NCBI RefSeq assembly: GCF_018446385.1
Contig: NC_055996.1
Location: 133,078,245 to 133,142,244, forward strand
DNA: 64,000 nucleotides
Direction of reading: 5' to 3'
Origin: Zingiber officinale
Taxonomy: Eukaryota; Streptophyta; Magnoliopsida; Zingiberales; Zingiberaceae
The notes beneath the pieces are model-generated. The model was not told the origin of the DNA, did not search any database, and was given only the letters and a program-made list of their open reading frames with translations. The position numbers and the translations under genes were made by a program. Shown here in pieces: positions 31,151 to 46,334 of the stretch. Each line of letters starts with the position of its first letter. Positions within the stretch are counted from its first letter, which is position 1.

Positions 31151-31429
31151 ACCCTTTTATAACAAATCAAAAGGCTCTCTTTGGCTGTTAATAGACATTT
31201 TCTTGTTGATATGGACAATGTAAAAATGTCAAAATACATTTATCTAATGTTTGTATAGAATTACAACTCAGAACATCTTTGCATTTTGTCAAACAGTTTG
31301 CTGAATGCTCTCTACTAATTCATTGCTATCAAAATCCTTTCAGTATATACAACATGGGCACACTTAACCTGGTTGATGCTGTTACCATGAGAAGTTTGTC
31401 ACAAGGCTAACAAAAATGTACTCTCTGTG
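31151..31429. other. 3' flank of the receptor kinase gene
   Basis: Non-coding sequence with the probable 3' UTR of the minus-strand kinase gene. No other feature seen. Confidence 0.5.
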
Positions 31430-34201
<2,772 letters not shown>

Positions 34202-34249
34202 GCCTGGCGATCAGGCCAGCTTCAACGCGAACGGGCCAGATAAATCTCT

Positions 34250-35500
34250 TGGAATTGATCGTCGATCAGTGTAATCATCGCCGCAACAGATGACGACAGC
34301 CGGCCCCAAAAGAAAAGGACTGCTCCAGCTTTTCTAGGGCAAGGATTAACCTCAAGAAGACGAAAGTAAAGTTGCAGATGGCAACGAAAGCAAGCGCGCT
34401 GCACTTTGCAGAAAAATGGATTTGAGGGGGACTTTGACTAGTCAAAAGTCAACGCAGGTGGACGAGAATATCTATCTGGTTAGGAGCAATCCAATAAGAG
34501 TCCCCCACGTCGAAAGATTGCCCCCTCTGACGGAGGATATCATTTTACAGCAAGAGAAGGCCAACAGATTCATATTACGAAGTTGACAAGGCAAGCATGA
34601 CCCACACGAAGAATTAAAGGGAAAATTTTAAAAGAAAAAAAGTATCTCGAACTATTCAAAGATGCTTCCAAATTAAAAAAAAAATTGATTACTTTTTTAT
34701 ATTAAAAATAATATTATTTCAACATTATTTTAATCACAAAATAGCTATTATATAAAAACAAATCAAATTAAAAATCTAAAATATTTCTATATTTAAGAAA
34801 TCTTTATAAACTTAATTAAAATTATTTTTTAAAATAATTAAATTTATCATAAAATTATTATAACGCTCAATTAATTGACTCTAGTACTTATTAATTAGCT
34901 ACTACCTACTGCAAGCAATGATAGCCGCCACTAATCAAGATTAAATAATATTAATTAATTTGGTTTACAAAATTATATAAAAATAATTTATTTATGGTTT
35001 TTTTTTTTGACTAAACTAAACTTTAAAATAATCTAATTTTATATATTATGATAGTTATTAAAATAAAAATATTTTTAAAATAGAGGGTCTCTTTTAACAT
35101 TTAAAAAGGAGAGATTTTTTATTTTTATGATTCCGGTATCTAAGACACTTTTGATTTTTGCCCAAGATTAGGTGAAGAGGTTGAATAAGTGTGGAAACGA
35201 ACTTCTCTTCCAATCTTGCAACTTGTTAGAGACTTGAGAGAGGGGATTATCATTAATAAAACTTGTTAGGAACTTAACAGAGGGGATTATCATTAATAAA
35301 AAAAGAGAGAAAATTCGAAAAAGTAATTAGTTGGGCACATACCATTGTCACTGCCTTATATTGAATAAGCTTTACTTCTCAAAAATAATGTGACATGAAC
35401 TTATAATCTTTAATCTTTCATCCCAAAACTCTGAATTAAAATCGCTTAAACCATTTCATTTTCTAATCCTTTCTTGGCGAAGGATCGGTGTCACCGTCAT
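34250..35500. repeat. Upstream region of the receptor kinase, duplicated (copy A)
   Basis: The proximal part, with AGCCGGCCCCAAAAG (about 34295), recurs at about 35517 in copy B. The distal part, with AAGACACTTTTGATTTTTGC and GGGGATTATCATTAATAAAA, recurs at 58.1-59.45 kb in copy C, all in the same orientation. This suggests the kinase locus or its promoter was duplicated more than once. No gene lies here. Confidence 0.75.
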
Positions 35501-35504
35501 CAAA

Positions 35505-36800
35505 CTGAGGACGCCAGCCGGCCCCAAAAGCAAAGGGCTACTCCAACTCTTCCAGCCCGAGGATTAACCTAAAGAAGACTAAAGTTGGAATTTTTTAGTC
35601 GTGTTGGACCATCTTCCCTCGAGGTATATGGGAAAATTATTGAATTTAAAATAACATAATTAAAATTCAATCTTATATGTTAAATGACCTCAACGGTTAA
35701 TCTTAAACTACCAGTGGGACTGATTCAGTCAAGCTTTCGATTGTCTGAGTATAAGTGGAACATCATTGCTGCTGAGACAAGCCCTCATGAGTGCTTTCCG
35801 AGCTTGAGTGAGAAGCAGTGCGTTGAGTTTGAGTCAGCTAAGTCACTTGATTGCCGAGCTGTTAAGTCAGGAGGATTGTCGAGTGTTCGAGATGTTAAAC
35901 GTCAAATAGCGACTTGTCTGAGTCACTAAGTGCTAACCTGGTTGATTGCCAAGTGGTCAAGAGGATTGCCGAGTCGAGACGTCGAGTGTTCGATCCGCCG
36001 AGTCGATGCATTGCTCGAATACCTAGTCGGTCGAATGCAAGTGCCGAGTCGGGAGAGAAATGTCCCGATTGCCGATGTAGCCTGAGCTCGAATGAGTATC
36101 TGCACAGAGTCAAGAAATGAAATTCCAAGCCTATATTCAATTCATCCTCTCTATTAGTGCTACAAGGTCACGTCTGTTCCCTAATATATGACTACAAAAC
36201 TATGAGCACAACTTAGCACATGTTGTCGTGGCGAACAGAGCATGCACCCGAATACTATCACAAGTAAACTGTTGAGCGAAAATTGCATGATAGAGAGAAA
36301 GAACGAGAAAATGAAGTTGGATGGAGTTATTTGCTTCTGCATCCCTCTATTTTTTTTCTCCGCCTGAATCAAAATGTCAATCGTTGGTCATCAGTAGTCG
36401 GCCGTTAACGGATTCTCCATTAAACATTGATTGATTCGATTAGGCAAATTTTGGCTTAATTGGTATGGCATTTGAGGCGCGCAGGTTGTGCTCACACGAG
36501 TCACCTTTGATTCAGTATAATCTAAATCTTAGATTTACACCCATTGCACAAACACATGTGAAAGAGAGTCTGCCCATGTATATATTCACAATTTCAATAA
36601 TTATAACATATTATAAATGAACTGTTATACAATTCTTAATATGAGACTAAAATCAAAGTCTCCTCCCATCCATCACTTTCCATTCATATCCTTTCCAAAG
36701 AAGGCACCGAACTCAGAGAAAAATAAAATTTAGAAGGATTTTGATTGTCATTAGTCAACACAAGTGTAGAAGAATCTATTGGTATTGATCCTACTAGAGA
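35505..36800. repeat. Upstream-region copy B, split by about 1.1 kb of other DNA
   Basis: 35505-35595 matches 34280-34370 (GCCGGCCCCAAAAG, then GGATTAACCT and AAGAAGAC). 36690-36790 resembles 34390-34500 (AGTCAAC, then AGAATCTATT). The DNA between them (about 35600-36690), rich in CCGAGT motifs, looks inserted but has no recognisable coding sequence. The matches are short, so the split is an inference. Confidence 0.5.
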
Positions 36801-38180
36801 ATGCTGACGAACGAGCCATCGGTGAGTAGGTATCAGTGTTTGACTTGGTCATCGGTCATCTAGCAACAGTAATGATTTGTGAAGAGACCCACAGGAGTAT
36901 GAATAAGAGAAAATAGGAAGGAGATGGATAGAATGACGACTGAAGGATTCCTCATATAGCCACTTTGATGTTTAAGTAAGTCTTTGATAAAGGAAGAAGA
37001 AAAAAGAATAGTAGTTTAGGGTTTTTGGATGTGTGTGTACTTGCGCTGGTAGGAGGGGGCTATCTTTTATAGAGCTGCGGCTATGTTTCCTGTGTTCCAA
37101 AATCCATGATGGTATACATTACCCATGTTTCCTGAAATCAAGGTATACATTACCCACCTTTCTCGGATTAAATGGTCTGTATTTCCCATGTTCTTCGGTG
37201 AACAACGGCTATGTTGTCCGTATCTTAGCTAGCAACAACTATCCCCTTAGTTGTCAGTAGTCGAGTGTGCCGCTCTGGTTAGTTCGAGTGATCCAGACTC
37301 AAGATCGGTGTGGAACCAGGGTCGCTTGGAGTCATGGATGATTTAGACTCGAGATCGGTGTGGAGCTGGGGTTCGCTTGGAGTCAAGAATGATTCAGACT
37401 CGAGATTGATGCGGAGCTAGGATTGCTTGGAGTCGAGCTGCACAGAGCCGGGATGATCTTGGCTCAAGAGCGATACAGAGTCAGGGTGGCATGAAGTCTC
37501 CGGAGTATGCAAAATTAGAGAGTGCGGCTCTCTGTTGATTTTGATTGCTACATCAGCATAACTATTGACCTCCTTAACCCATGTAACACCCTCTGATTAT
37601 CTCTCATATCACCAATCTTCCCTTCAAGTATAGTCAAAGGAGGCGAAAGTTTGAATGATTGGGCTGTTGTGTTGTTGAGGCTACTTTTGTCCCAATTGTA
37701 TAACATCCACATAGTGAATCCCAGACGTGATCTAAACGACATTGCACATTAAATGCCGCTATGCTTAATAAATGCACATCATACATAATCTGTCTCGATT
37801 GTTGAGCCCGAAGTGTGTCAACATGTCTCCAAGATTGTATTCCTTAAGGTGATGTGACCATCTACAAAAAAGATGAGGCATCATCCGAATCACAATGATT
37901 ACTAAGATTTGATTTGAACCATAGACTCAATCGAACAATCAAAAACCTATCCTGCTCTTGTGATTGCTGAGATCCATCGGTCAGGATTTAATAAATGAGG
38001 GTATATTAGGTTAAAAAAGGATGTCGTTGCCCTTATTGCGTAACCATTGCTTCTATGCCCATCGCTTGCATCTCCTTCATCTCCGAGCACTCCGATTCCC
38101 AACTTGCAGTAAGTTGCCATGTTTTTCTTTATCACTTTCTTCTCAGATCAACTATTGATCATCTATCCTCTAGATATAGT
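36801..38180. other. Probable 3' LTR or 3' UTR region of a Tat-type element
   Basis: This lies on the 3' side of the minus-strand Tat-type element whose integrase is at 42.7-43.4 kb. It contains a tandem repeat at 37296-37480 and no recognisable gene. I could not fix LTR ends, so the assignment rests on position only. Confidence 0.35.
37296..37480. repeat. Imperfect tandem repeat, about 50-bp unit
   Basis: Units begin GACTCAAGATCGGTGTGGA (37296), GACTCGAGATCGGTGTGGAG (37346), GACTCGAGATTGATGCGGAG (37397), and a weaker GGCTCAAGAGCGATAC (37461). Each is followed by a GCTTGGAGTC motif. Spacing is 50-64 bases. It is probably part of LTR or UTR sequence. Confidence 0.65.
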
Positions 38181-41100
38181 ATCCGTAGTTTGGTATTGTG
38201 CTACTCAATAGCTACGGAGTCTTCTTTCGTTGCCTAGTATAGGTCTATCGAGTCTACTTTCACCAGCAGTGCCTTGGATCAAATAAGGACAACTTACGAG
38301 ATCCCAGCCAATTATCGGATCATGCTTCTAAATGATAATGACTGGTCGGATTGTCCCCTAGTTTCATGACCTTTTTATGAGTCATTTGTTAAGTGGGTTG
38401 CGCTTCCCCATTTCGGCCTTCCTTGCCGAAGTGTAGTGATATTTTCACATTCCTTTGTCTCAATTTAGTCTAAATTCTTTCTGAATCTAATCAGCATTGT
38501 CATTCTTTTTTGACTGTATCGAATTGCCCTATCTTCTCGACTCTCCCATTTTTCTTTTACTCAAAGAAAATGGAAAACAAGGTGTTCTTCTTTTCGTCCA
38601 GAGCTTGGCTTAATCTCTTGAAAAACTTCCATTCTTCATACAAGGGGTGAAAGACCCAGTTTTTCTTTATAAAGCCACCAAACCTCCTGTCTTGGCCGAC
38701 TTGGTGACAACTTAGGTTTCCCCTGTTGGTTGCTACTCGAAAAACCTAATGGTTCCTCTGTACAAAAATTTTGTACAAGATCTGAACTTTTCCAAGCTAC
38801 CATATTTTCTTTTAAATTAAACTTGGATCGCCTGCGGAACTTAACACGTTTGATCCCAAGTTTAACTTATATGTTCTTTTAGGTTTAGATTTGGATCTCC
38901 TGCGGAACTTAACACGTTCGATCCAAATCACCTAGGTCACAAAGTTAATTAAATATTAATTTCCAAATTTGGCTTCCAAGACTGCATGGCGAGGCACATG
39001 GCCTTCTTGGATATGGGAGCAACCACCGCCGCCTAGACAAAGCCTTTTAAGGAAAGTTAATATTTAATTTCCTTAAATAACTCTAGGTTAACCAAAAGGA
39101 ACAATCGAAGCACAAGTTCAAAAAGGAAACAAAAGAACACAACATCGAAAACTAATTCGAAACCTAGAATCACATGCCTCCTGTATTTGGTATTTTTACA
39201 AAGAAATAAAACTAGTATGATGTGAAAAATAATTACTAGTTATACCTTTCTTTGTGAACTTTTAATGACCTCTTGATCTTCTACCGTATTCCTCTTTTAA
39301 CCTCGGATATTGTGTGGGCAATGATCTTCCGAGTTGAGAACCACCAAGGCACCTTCTTCTTCCTTCCTTCAAGTTTCGGCCAAGCAAACACTTCCAAAGG
39401 ATGAAGAACTTTTTCCACCAACCAAGCTCCAAGGGATGCAAGAAACAAGCCTCCTTTCTCTCCTTTTCTCCAAGCTAGATCCGGCCACTTCTATATCTCC
39501 AAGAGGTGATGAAGTCTCGGCCACAAGAAGGAGAAGAGAGAAGGGGAAGGGGAACCTCTAGGGGCCGGCCACACCTAGGAAGAAAAGAGAGGAAGAAAAA
39601 GAATAGAGTTGTTCACCATTAAGGCACCTTTACCCCCTTTTTTATAATCCTTGGTCTTGGCAAATAAGGAAATTTTAATAAAAACTTCCTTAATTCTTTT
39701 TCCATGAAAAAAAAATTAATTAATTAAAAATCAATTTTCTTTTTCCAATTTTATTGGCCGCCACTTTCTCCCCAAAACAAGGAAAATTTTAATTAAAACA
39801 AGAATTAAAACTTCCTAATTTGTTTCCGGAAATTTATAAAAATTTCTCCAATAATTTTTATCCCTTCATGATTGGTTAATAAAAAGGAAATTTTATAAAT
39901 TAAAATCTTTCTTTTAAACATGTGGATAATTTTCAAAAAGGAAAGTTATCTCTAAAAATTAAAATCTCCTTTCAATCTACAAATAAGGAAAGATATTAAA
40001 TCTTTTCTTAATCTTTTGTAGAAACTAATAAAAGAGAATTTTTAATTTTTAAACTTCCTTTTAAATCATGAACATGATTAAAAGGAAAGCTCTTCTCTTA
40101 ATCTTTTGTAGAATCTTATAAAAGGAAATATTTAAATTTTTAAACTCTCTTTTAAATCATGTTATCCACATAAGAAAAAATTTTAAAATTAAAATTCCTT
40201 TTTATTTTAATAGAGCCGGCCACCTAACCTTGAGTTCAAGCTAGGGCCGACCACATGAATTCACCCATGAACCAAGCCATGGCCGACCCTAGCTTGGTCT
40301 CCAAGCTAGCTTGGTCGGCCCCTATAGGATGGGTAAGAAGGTGGGTATAGGTGGGTATAGTACTCTATAATTAAGAGGCTACGATAGGGATCGAGAGGAG
40401 GAATTGGTTTTGGTCTTCCGATAAAATTAAGCATCCCGTGTTCGCCCCGAACACACAACTTAATTTTATCAATAATAATTCATTATACTAGAGAACTATT
40501 ATTGAACTACCGCACCAATCCCAAATTATATTTCGGGCTCCTTCTTATTATCAGTGTGTTAGTCTCCCTGTGTTTAAGATGTCGAATGTCCACTAATTAA
40601 GTGAGTTACTGACAACTCATTTAATTAATATCTTAGTCCAAGAGTAGTACCACTCAACCTTATCGTCATGTCGGACTAAGTCCACTTGCATGGTTTAACA
40701 TAACAATCCTTATGAGCTCCTCTTGAGAACATTCTCAACCTAGATTACTAGGACACAATTTCCTTCTATAATCAACAACACACACTATAAGTGATATCAT
40801 TTTCCAACTTATCGGGCTTATTGATTTATCGAACTAAATCTCACTCATTGATAAATTAAAGAAATAAATATCAAATATATGTGCTTGTTATTATATTAGG
40901 ATTAAGAGCACACACTTCCATAATAACTGAGGTCTTTGTTCCTTTATAAAGTCAGTATAAAAGAAACGACATCTAATGGTCCTATTCAATACACTCTAAG
41001 TGTACTAGTGTAATTATATAGTTAAGATAAACTAATTCCTAATTACACTACAACCTTCCAATGGTTTGTTCCTTTCCATCTTGGTCGTGAGCTACTGTTT

Positions 41101-41640
41101 ATAATTTATAAGGTACTGATAACATGATCCTCTGTGTGTGACACCACACACCATGTTATCTACAATATAAATTAATTGAACAACTATATTTATCATAAAT
41201 GTAGACATTTGACCAATATGATTCTTATTTCTAGATAAATGTTTATACCAAAAGCTAGGCTTTTAGTATACATCCTAACATCTCCTGACTCATACCTTGA
41301 AAAATTATCATTTGGACCTTAGGTGGCAGCTTACATTCAACTCAGAGTTGACCTTGGGTAATTTTCCGGCCATCTAGAGTTGAGTTTACTCGAACCCAAC
41401 TCCGGCTATCTCCTCAAGCAGTCTTCCTCCCTAGTTTCTCCTCCCTTAGAAGCGCCACACAAGTCCTTCTTGTCTATTGGTGTACTTTTTGCAGCTCATT
41501 ATCCCTCAGATACACCAAGCCTGTTGACTCATTTTCTGTGCCATCCTTCTCACTCGTTGTGTCTTTCGCTCGACTTCTTGTGTTCCTAAGTCCTTGCACA
41601 CTTAGACATAAGAGATTAAAATCACAATCTAACTTAACTC
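38180..41640 (+). pseudogene. Antisense ORF of a Tat-type Ty3 element, split by a solo LTR
   Basis: On the plus strand, opposite to the element's pol, 38180-38723 reads as a decayed 'putative gypsy type transposon' protein (Transposase_28-like): SIESTFTSSALDQIRTTYEI, then NDNDWSDCPLVS, PFYESFVKWVALPHFGLP and SSFRPELGLIS. It seems to resume after the inserted LTR at 41281-41640. Tat elements are known to carry such an antisense ORF between pol and the 3' LTR. Several stops interrupt it. The family assignment is from motif spacing by eye. Confidence 0.5.
38724..41280 (-). mobile_element. Solo LTR, 2557 bp, of a large LTR retrotransposon
   Basis: On the minus strand it starts TGTTAGGATGTATAC and ends GTAGCAACCAACA, with TGTT/AACA ends. 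The flanking pentamers are TCCCC (38719-38723) and TCTCC (41281-41285), one mismatch, consistent with an old target duplication. No internal domain, primer site or second LTR lies beside it, so recombination between LTRs probably removed the rest. It has AT-rich blocks and GCCGGCC-type motifs near 39560 and 40210, and no gene. Confidence 0.75.
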
Positions 41641-41889
41641 GTTTGATCACATTAAAATTAATCTAGGGTACTTATACTATAGCCTCCCTATTGGCATCTG
41701 CAGAACCAACTCCGCTCGCAAAGTTGGGGTTGCCCCTTAGAATAATGAGGAAAAGACGTCATTCACAAGTTCGTCTTCACCACCGTCAACTCAAATCTCT
41801 ATCGACTTTACTTGTTGAGTTCGGGAACCATAGGTTATGGCTAGTTTCTCTCGTCATATAAGGGTCGAGAGAAACTAGCAACAACCTGT

Positions 41890-41989
41890 CGTACAAGGGT
41901 TGAGCGCATACCATATCGTCAATATCCTTTTTAGGGCCCAAACTTCATCGTCAATATTGACGATACGGTATACGCTCAACCCTTGTACG
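41890..41989. repeat. 35-bp inverted repeat with 30-bp spacer
   Basis: Arms 41890-41924 and 41955-41989 are reverse complements with two mismatches. The right arm contains CTCAACCCTTGTACG and its inner end holds CGTCAATATTGACG, itself a palindrome. It sits at one end of the tandem array and could fold into a stable hairpin. Confidence 0.8.
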
Positions 41990-42545
41990 AAGGGGAGATT
42001 GATATCACAATCTAGATCTCGACCCCGATTATATCTGAGTTGAGGGAGTTTGAACCCTAAAAATGATATTGGCGATACGATATGTACTCGACTCTTATAT
42101 GAAGAGAGGTTAATATCACAATCTGGATCTCTACATTAACTATATTAGAGTCAGGGGAGTTTGGACTTTGAAAAGAACATTAGAGATACAATATATGTTC
42201 GACCTTTATACGAAGGGATGTTGACGATATGATATGTGCTTAACCCTTATAGAAAGGGGAGTTGATATGACAACCTGGATCTCAACCCCAATTATGTTTG
42301 AGTTGGAGGAGTTTGGACCTTGAAAAGGATATTTCTAATATGATATACACTCGACTCTTGTATGAAGGGGAGGTTGATATTGCAACCTAGATCTCAATCC
42401 TGACTATCTTCGACTTGGGGGAATTTAGGCCCTGAAAAAGACATTGGCGATACAATATGCACTCGACCCTTATACGAATGAGAGATTAGTATCGCAAAAT
42501 AGATTTAAACCCTGATTATGTCTGAGTCATGAGAGTTTGGGAAAG
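41980..42545. repeat. Tandem repeat of about 111-116 bp, downstream of Tat pol
   Basis: Units restart at about 41982, 42095, 42207 (with a short partial unit at 42246), 42357 and 42469. Each has an ACGAAGGGGAG-like start, then GATATCACAA, GATCTCGACCCC, GAGTTTGGACC, and GGCGATACGATATG. Copies differ by scattered changes. The position just after the integrase end fits the 3' tandem arrays known in Tat elements. Confidence 0.75.
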
Positions 42546-42664
42546 AAGATACGATTCTATTGGAAGTACTTTTTCATTGATAAAATGAAGATACAAAAAT
42601 TTGATAGTACATAAAAGATAAATGAAGGATACAAGAACTACTTAGGAATGATACAACTTCAAAT

Positions 42665-43375
42665 GATTGGCGCTCTAGGGACGATCAAGCTTCTTACCAC
42701 ATGAGTTTTGTATGTGATATTCTCTGGAACTTAGCTTACGAATCACCCGATAAGGTTTCCCCCATTGCGGTTACAACTTGTTGATGTTTTCAATGGGCTT
42801 GACCTTCTTCCAGGCCAAGTCTCCGACTTAGAAGGTACGAGGGATTCAACTACTTTTTCCTTGGTTTTCACGATCAAATCAAGGTCAAGGAGTTTCTGAT
42901 CGGAGTTGTCCTAACCATAGGAGCTTCTCCAAGTAGATTCTTCGCCAACTTCCATAGAGACGACTACTTCTCCAGCATAAATGAGATGAAAGGAAGTCAT
43001 CTGTATCCTATCCCGAGTGGTAGTTTGATAAACCCAGAGGATACTTGGCAGTTTATCCACGCAACTACATTTAACATGGTCTAATTTGATCTTGAGCCCT
43101 TGAACTATCTCTCGGTTGACCACTTACGTTTGTCCGTTGCTTTGGGAGTAAGCCATTTAGGTGAAAATTTATTGGATACCAAATCCTTCACACCATTTCC
43201 TTAGTTTACGACCTTGAAATTGTCGACCATTGTTATAGACGAGCCTGTGAGGTAGTCTATATTGGTAGACAATATTCTACCATAGGAACTTCTTGATGGC
43301 ATCTTCTGTGATTTGAGCTAAGGCTTTGGCTTCCACTCATTTGGAGAAGTAGTCTCTGACCACTAAAATAATTTT
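42665..43375 (-). pseudogene. Ty3/gypsy (Tat-type) integrase, broken
   Basis: Read right to left: LVVRDYFSKWVEAKAL (about 43325-43370), YNNGRQFQGRKL (about 43200-43240), then VNREIVQGLKIKLDHV, LPSILWVYQTTTRDR, and FHLIYAGEVVVSMEVGEES (42911-43123). These are the integrase core and the WAYRTTPRT-type segment of Tat and Athila elements. The C-terminal PYRVIRK region follows at about 42740. Stops break the frame. The right end meets the LINE at 43376. Confidence 0.8.
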
Positions 43376-43399
43376 TTTTAGAGAACAAAAAATGGAGTG

Positions 43400-45671
43400 A
43401 GTATTTTTTCTAGATAGTTCATTAAAAGATGAAGTTGTAGGAATAACTAGAAAGAAGGAGAGAATTATAACTTTCAAGATAATAGTGGTAAAAAAAAATG
43501 TTGAACGTAATTAGCATATATGTATCTCAAGTAAGATTAGATAAAGATACCAAATCAAGATTTTGGAACGACTTAGATGAAGTATTATAAAATATTATGT
43601 CAAATGAAATGATGTTAATAAGAGGTGATTTAAATGAGCATGTCAGTGAAAAATGAAGAATATGAGAGGGTGAATGGAGGTTATGGGTTTGGAACAAAAA
43701 ATAAAGAAAGAAAAATTATATTGGATTTTATGATAACATATAACTTTATACTAGGTAATATACTTTTTAAGAAAAAAGAACACTTGATCATGTTCAAAAG
43801 TGGAAATAATAAATCACAAACTGACTTTCTTATAGTTATGAAGAGGAATAGAAAGATTTGTAAAGATTACAAAGTTATCTCTGGAGAAAATTTAACTACC
43901 TAACATAGGTTAGTAGTGTTGGACATATGTTTCAATTGTAGTATCAATAGAATAAAAATATACACCACACCTAAAATTAAGTAGTAGAAGTTAAAAGATG
44001 AGAAACAAAATATATTTAAAGAGAAAGTAGTAGTACAAGCATTAGGTGAAATATATGGTGACTCTAATACAACATGGGAGAAAATAGTATCAAAGTTGAA
44101 AATAGTAGTTAAGAGTGGACTTGGTGAGTCAAAGGAGCATATACCACTAAGTAAGAAATTTTGGTAGTGGAATAAGAAAATACAAGAGAAGGTAAAGCAA
44201 AAACGAAGAACCTATAAAGAACTATATATTTGTAAGATTGAGAGCAATTTTTTAAAAAATTACAATAGCTAAGAAAGATGCTAAGAAAAAAGTAAATGAA
44301 GTAAAAAATGAACTTTTGAATGGTTATATCAAAAATTAGATACAAAAAAGAGGAAAAAGATATTTATAGAATAGCTAAAGTGAGAGAAAAGAAGACAAGA
44401 GATTTTATCTAAAAAATATATATTAAAGATGAATGTTTTAGGGTACTAACTAGTGATGGAGAAATAAAAGAGAGGTGGAAGAGATATTTTCATCAACTTT
44501 TTAATGAAGGTTTATGTGACCAACTTAATTTAGATAATTTAAATAAGTCAAATGAGTATAAAAATTTAAATTTTTATTGCAGAATTCAAACTTCAGAAGT
44601 ATAATAAGCTTTAAATCGGATGCAAAAGGGAAAAAGCGTTGAAGCAAATGATATTCCGATAGAGATATGGAAGTGCCTAGGGAAACAAGATATTAAATAA
44701 CTTATAAAATTATTTAACATGATATTGAAAATAAAAATAATGTCGGATCAATGGAGGTTAAGTACTCTAGTTCTCTTATTTAAAATAAGGGAGACGTATA
44801 AATTTGTGCAAATTATAAAGGTATTAAACTAATGAATCATATCATGAAACTTTAAGAAAGAGTAATAGAAAAAAGATTAAGGAATGAAACTACAATGATC
44901 AAGAGTTAATTTGGGTTCATGCTTGGAAGGTTGACAATAGAAGCTATACATCTTCTCGGGAAACTAATTGAAAAGTATCAGGAGCAAAAGCAAGATCTAC
45001 ACATGATATTTATAGACTTAGAAAAACTTATAATAGAGTCTAAAGAGAAATTATATGAAGTATTCTAGAAAAGACATGTGTTAGTATATTATATATTGAA
45101 CTAATTAAGGATATGTATGAAGATGTAACAATCAGAGTGAAGACTTTAGGCAGATTAACTAAACTATTTTTAATAAATATAGAATTACATCAAAAATCAA
45201 CTCTAAGTCTATATCTTTTTATACTAATTAATTATGGACAAACTCACTAAACACATTCAAAACACGGTACTATTGTGCATGTTATTTACAAATGATATTA
45301 TTTTGGTAGATGAGGCATGTGAAAAGTAAAAGCTAAACTAGAATCTTAGCTAGAAACACTAAAAGTGAATGTTTTAGCTTAGTATAGTAAAAACATAATA
45401 TATAAAATTTAAATTTAACAATATTAAACGTAATGAGACAATTGTTATGATAGGAGTTGACGAGTTATTTGTAATTGAAAGTTTTAAGTATTTAGGATCA
45501 TTTTTGCAGAACAATGGAGAGATTGAGAAAGATGTCTTACATAAAATACAAGCAAGATTGTTGAAATGGAGAAAAATTTAAAAAAAATTGGTTAGCAATA
45601 ATAAAATAAGATAAAATTTTTTTAAATATAAATGATGATATAGTAGCGGATAGAACCCAATGACGTAGAAG
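43400..45671 (+). pseudogene. RTE LINE endonuclease and reverse transcriptase (broken)
   Basis: Endonuclease part: MMLIRGDLNEHVSE (about 43610), then ERVNGGYGFGTKNKERKIIL and MFKSGNNKSQTDFLIVMKRN (43634-43903). Reverse transcriptase part: GIKLMNHI (about 44820), SRETN and DIYRLRKT around 44950-45030 (the fingers/palm region), and CMLFTNDIILVDEA (about 45280), where the YADD motif is degenerate. FKYLGSFLQNNGEIEKDV follows at about 45480-45535. Dozens of stops and frame changes make it non-functional. Confidence 0.85.
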
Positions 45672-46334
45672 CAGAGGCAGACCGACTGGGTGTCGTCCAC
45701 TGATATCGCCGGATGAAAAGAAAATTTCCGAGCGACGCAAGAGGATGAGAGGAGGCTTCAGCCTCCCCCACCTGGACACTGCCCACGGCGCTTGCTGCCG
45801 CCTGCCAGTGCCGCCTGTGCGCCTGCTGCCGTGCTGGTGCCGCTGCGGGCCTGCGGCGCTGCTTGCCAATCGCCATCGCCATTGCCATTCGCCACTGTGC
45901 GTTTGTCACGTTTGTGTGGTGCGTCCGCGTCGGCGTCGTGCAGGTGCGGTGACGGAGAGAACAAGGCGTTTTTTTCATATTCTTACTTCCTTAGTTTTTT
46001 AAATTAAATAATACATAACTTAGTGGTAAGTGGGCCCACGTTAAATAAATAAAATAATTATAAAAAAGTGAAAACATTAAACACAACATCTTCTTTTATT
46101 TTCTTTAATTCGATGCCGATTTGCCTCTTCGCTGCTACTTCACAGAACGGCGGCGGAAACCTTAAAGGCCTAAATCCCTAATCTCTTCCTCTCCCACTCC
46201 AACTCTCCTCCAACTCCAAGGCTCTAGAGTCTAAGGCTCCAATCCTCCAACCAAGTCTCCAAGTGCGGTAGTCGGTGCCTCTGAGCGACTGAGCCTCGGT
46301 GGAGTCGCGGTCTCGCGGACCTGCAGGCTGCAGT

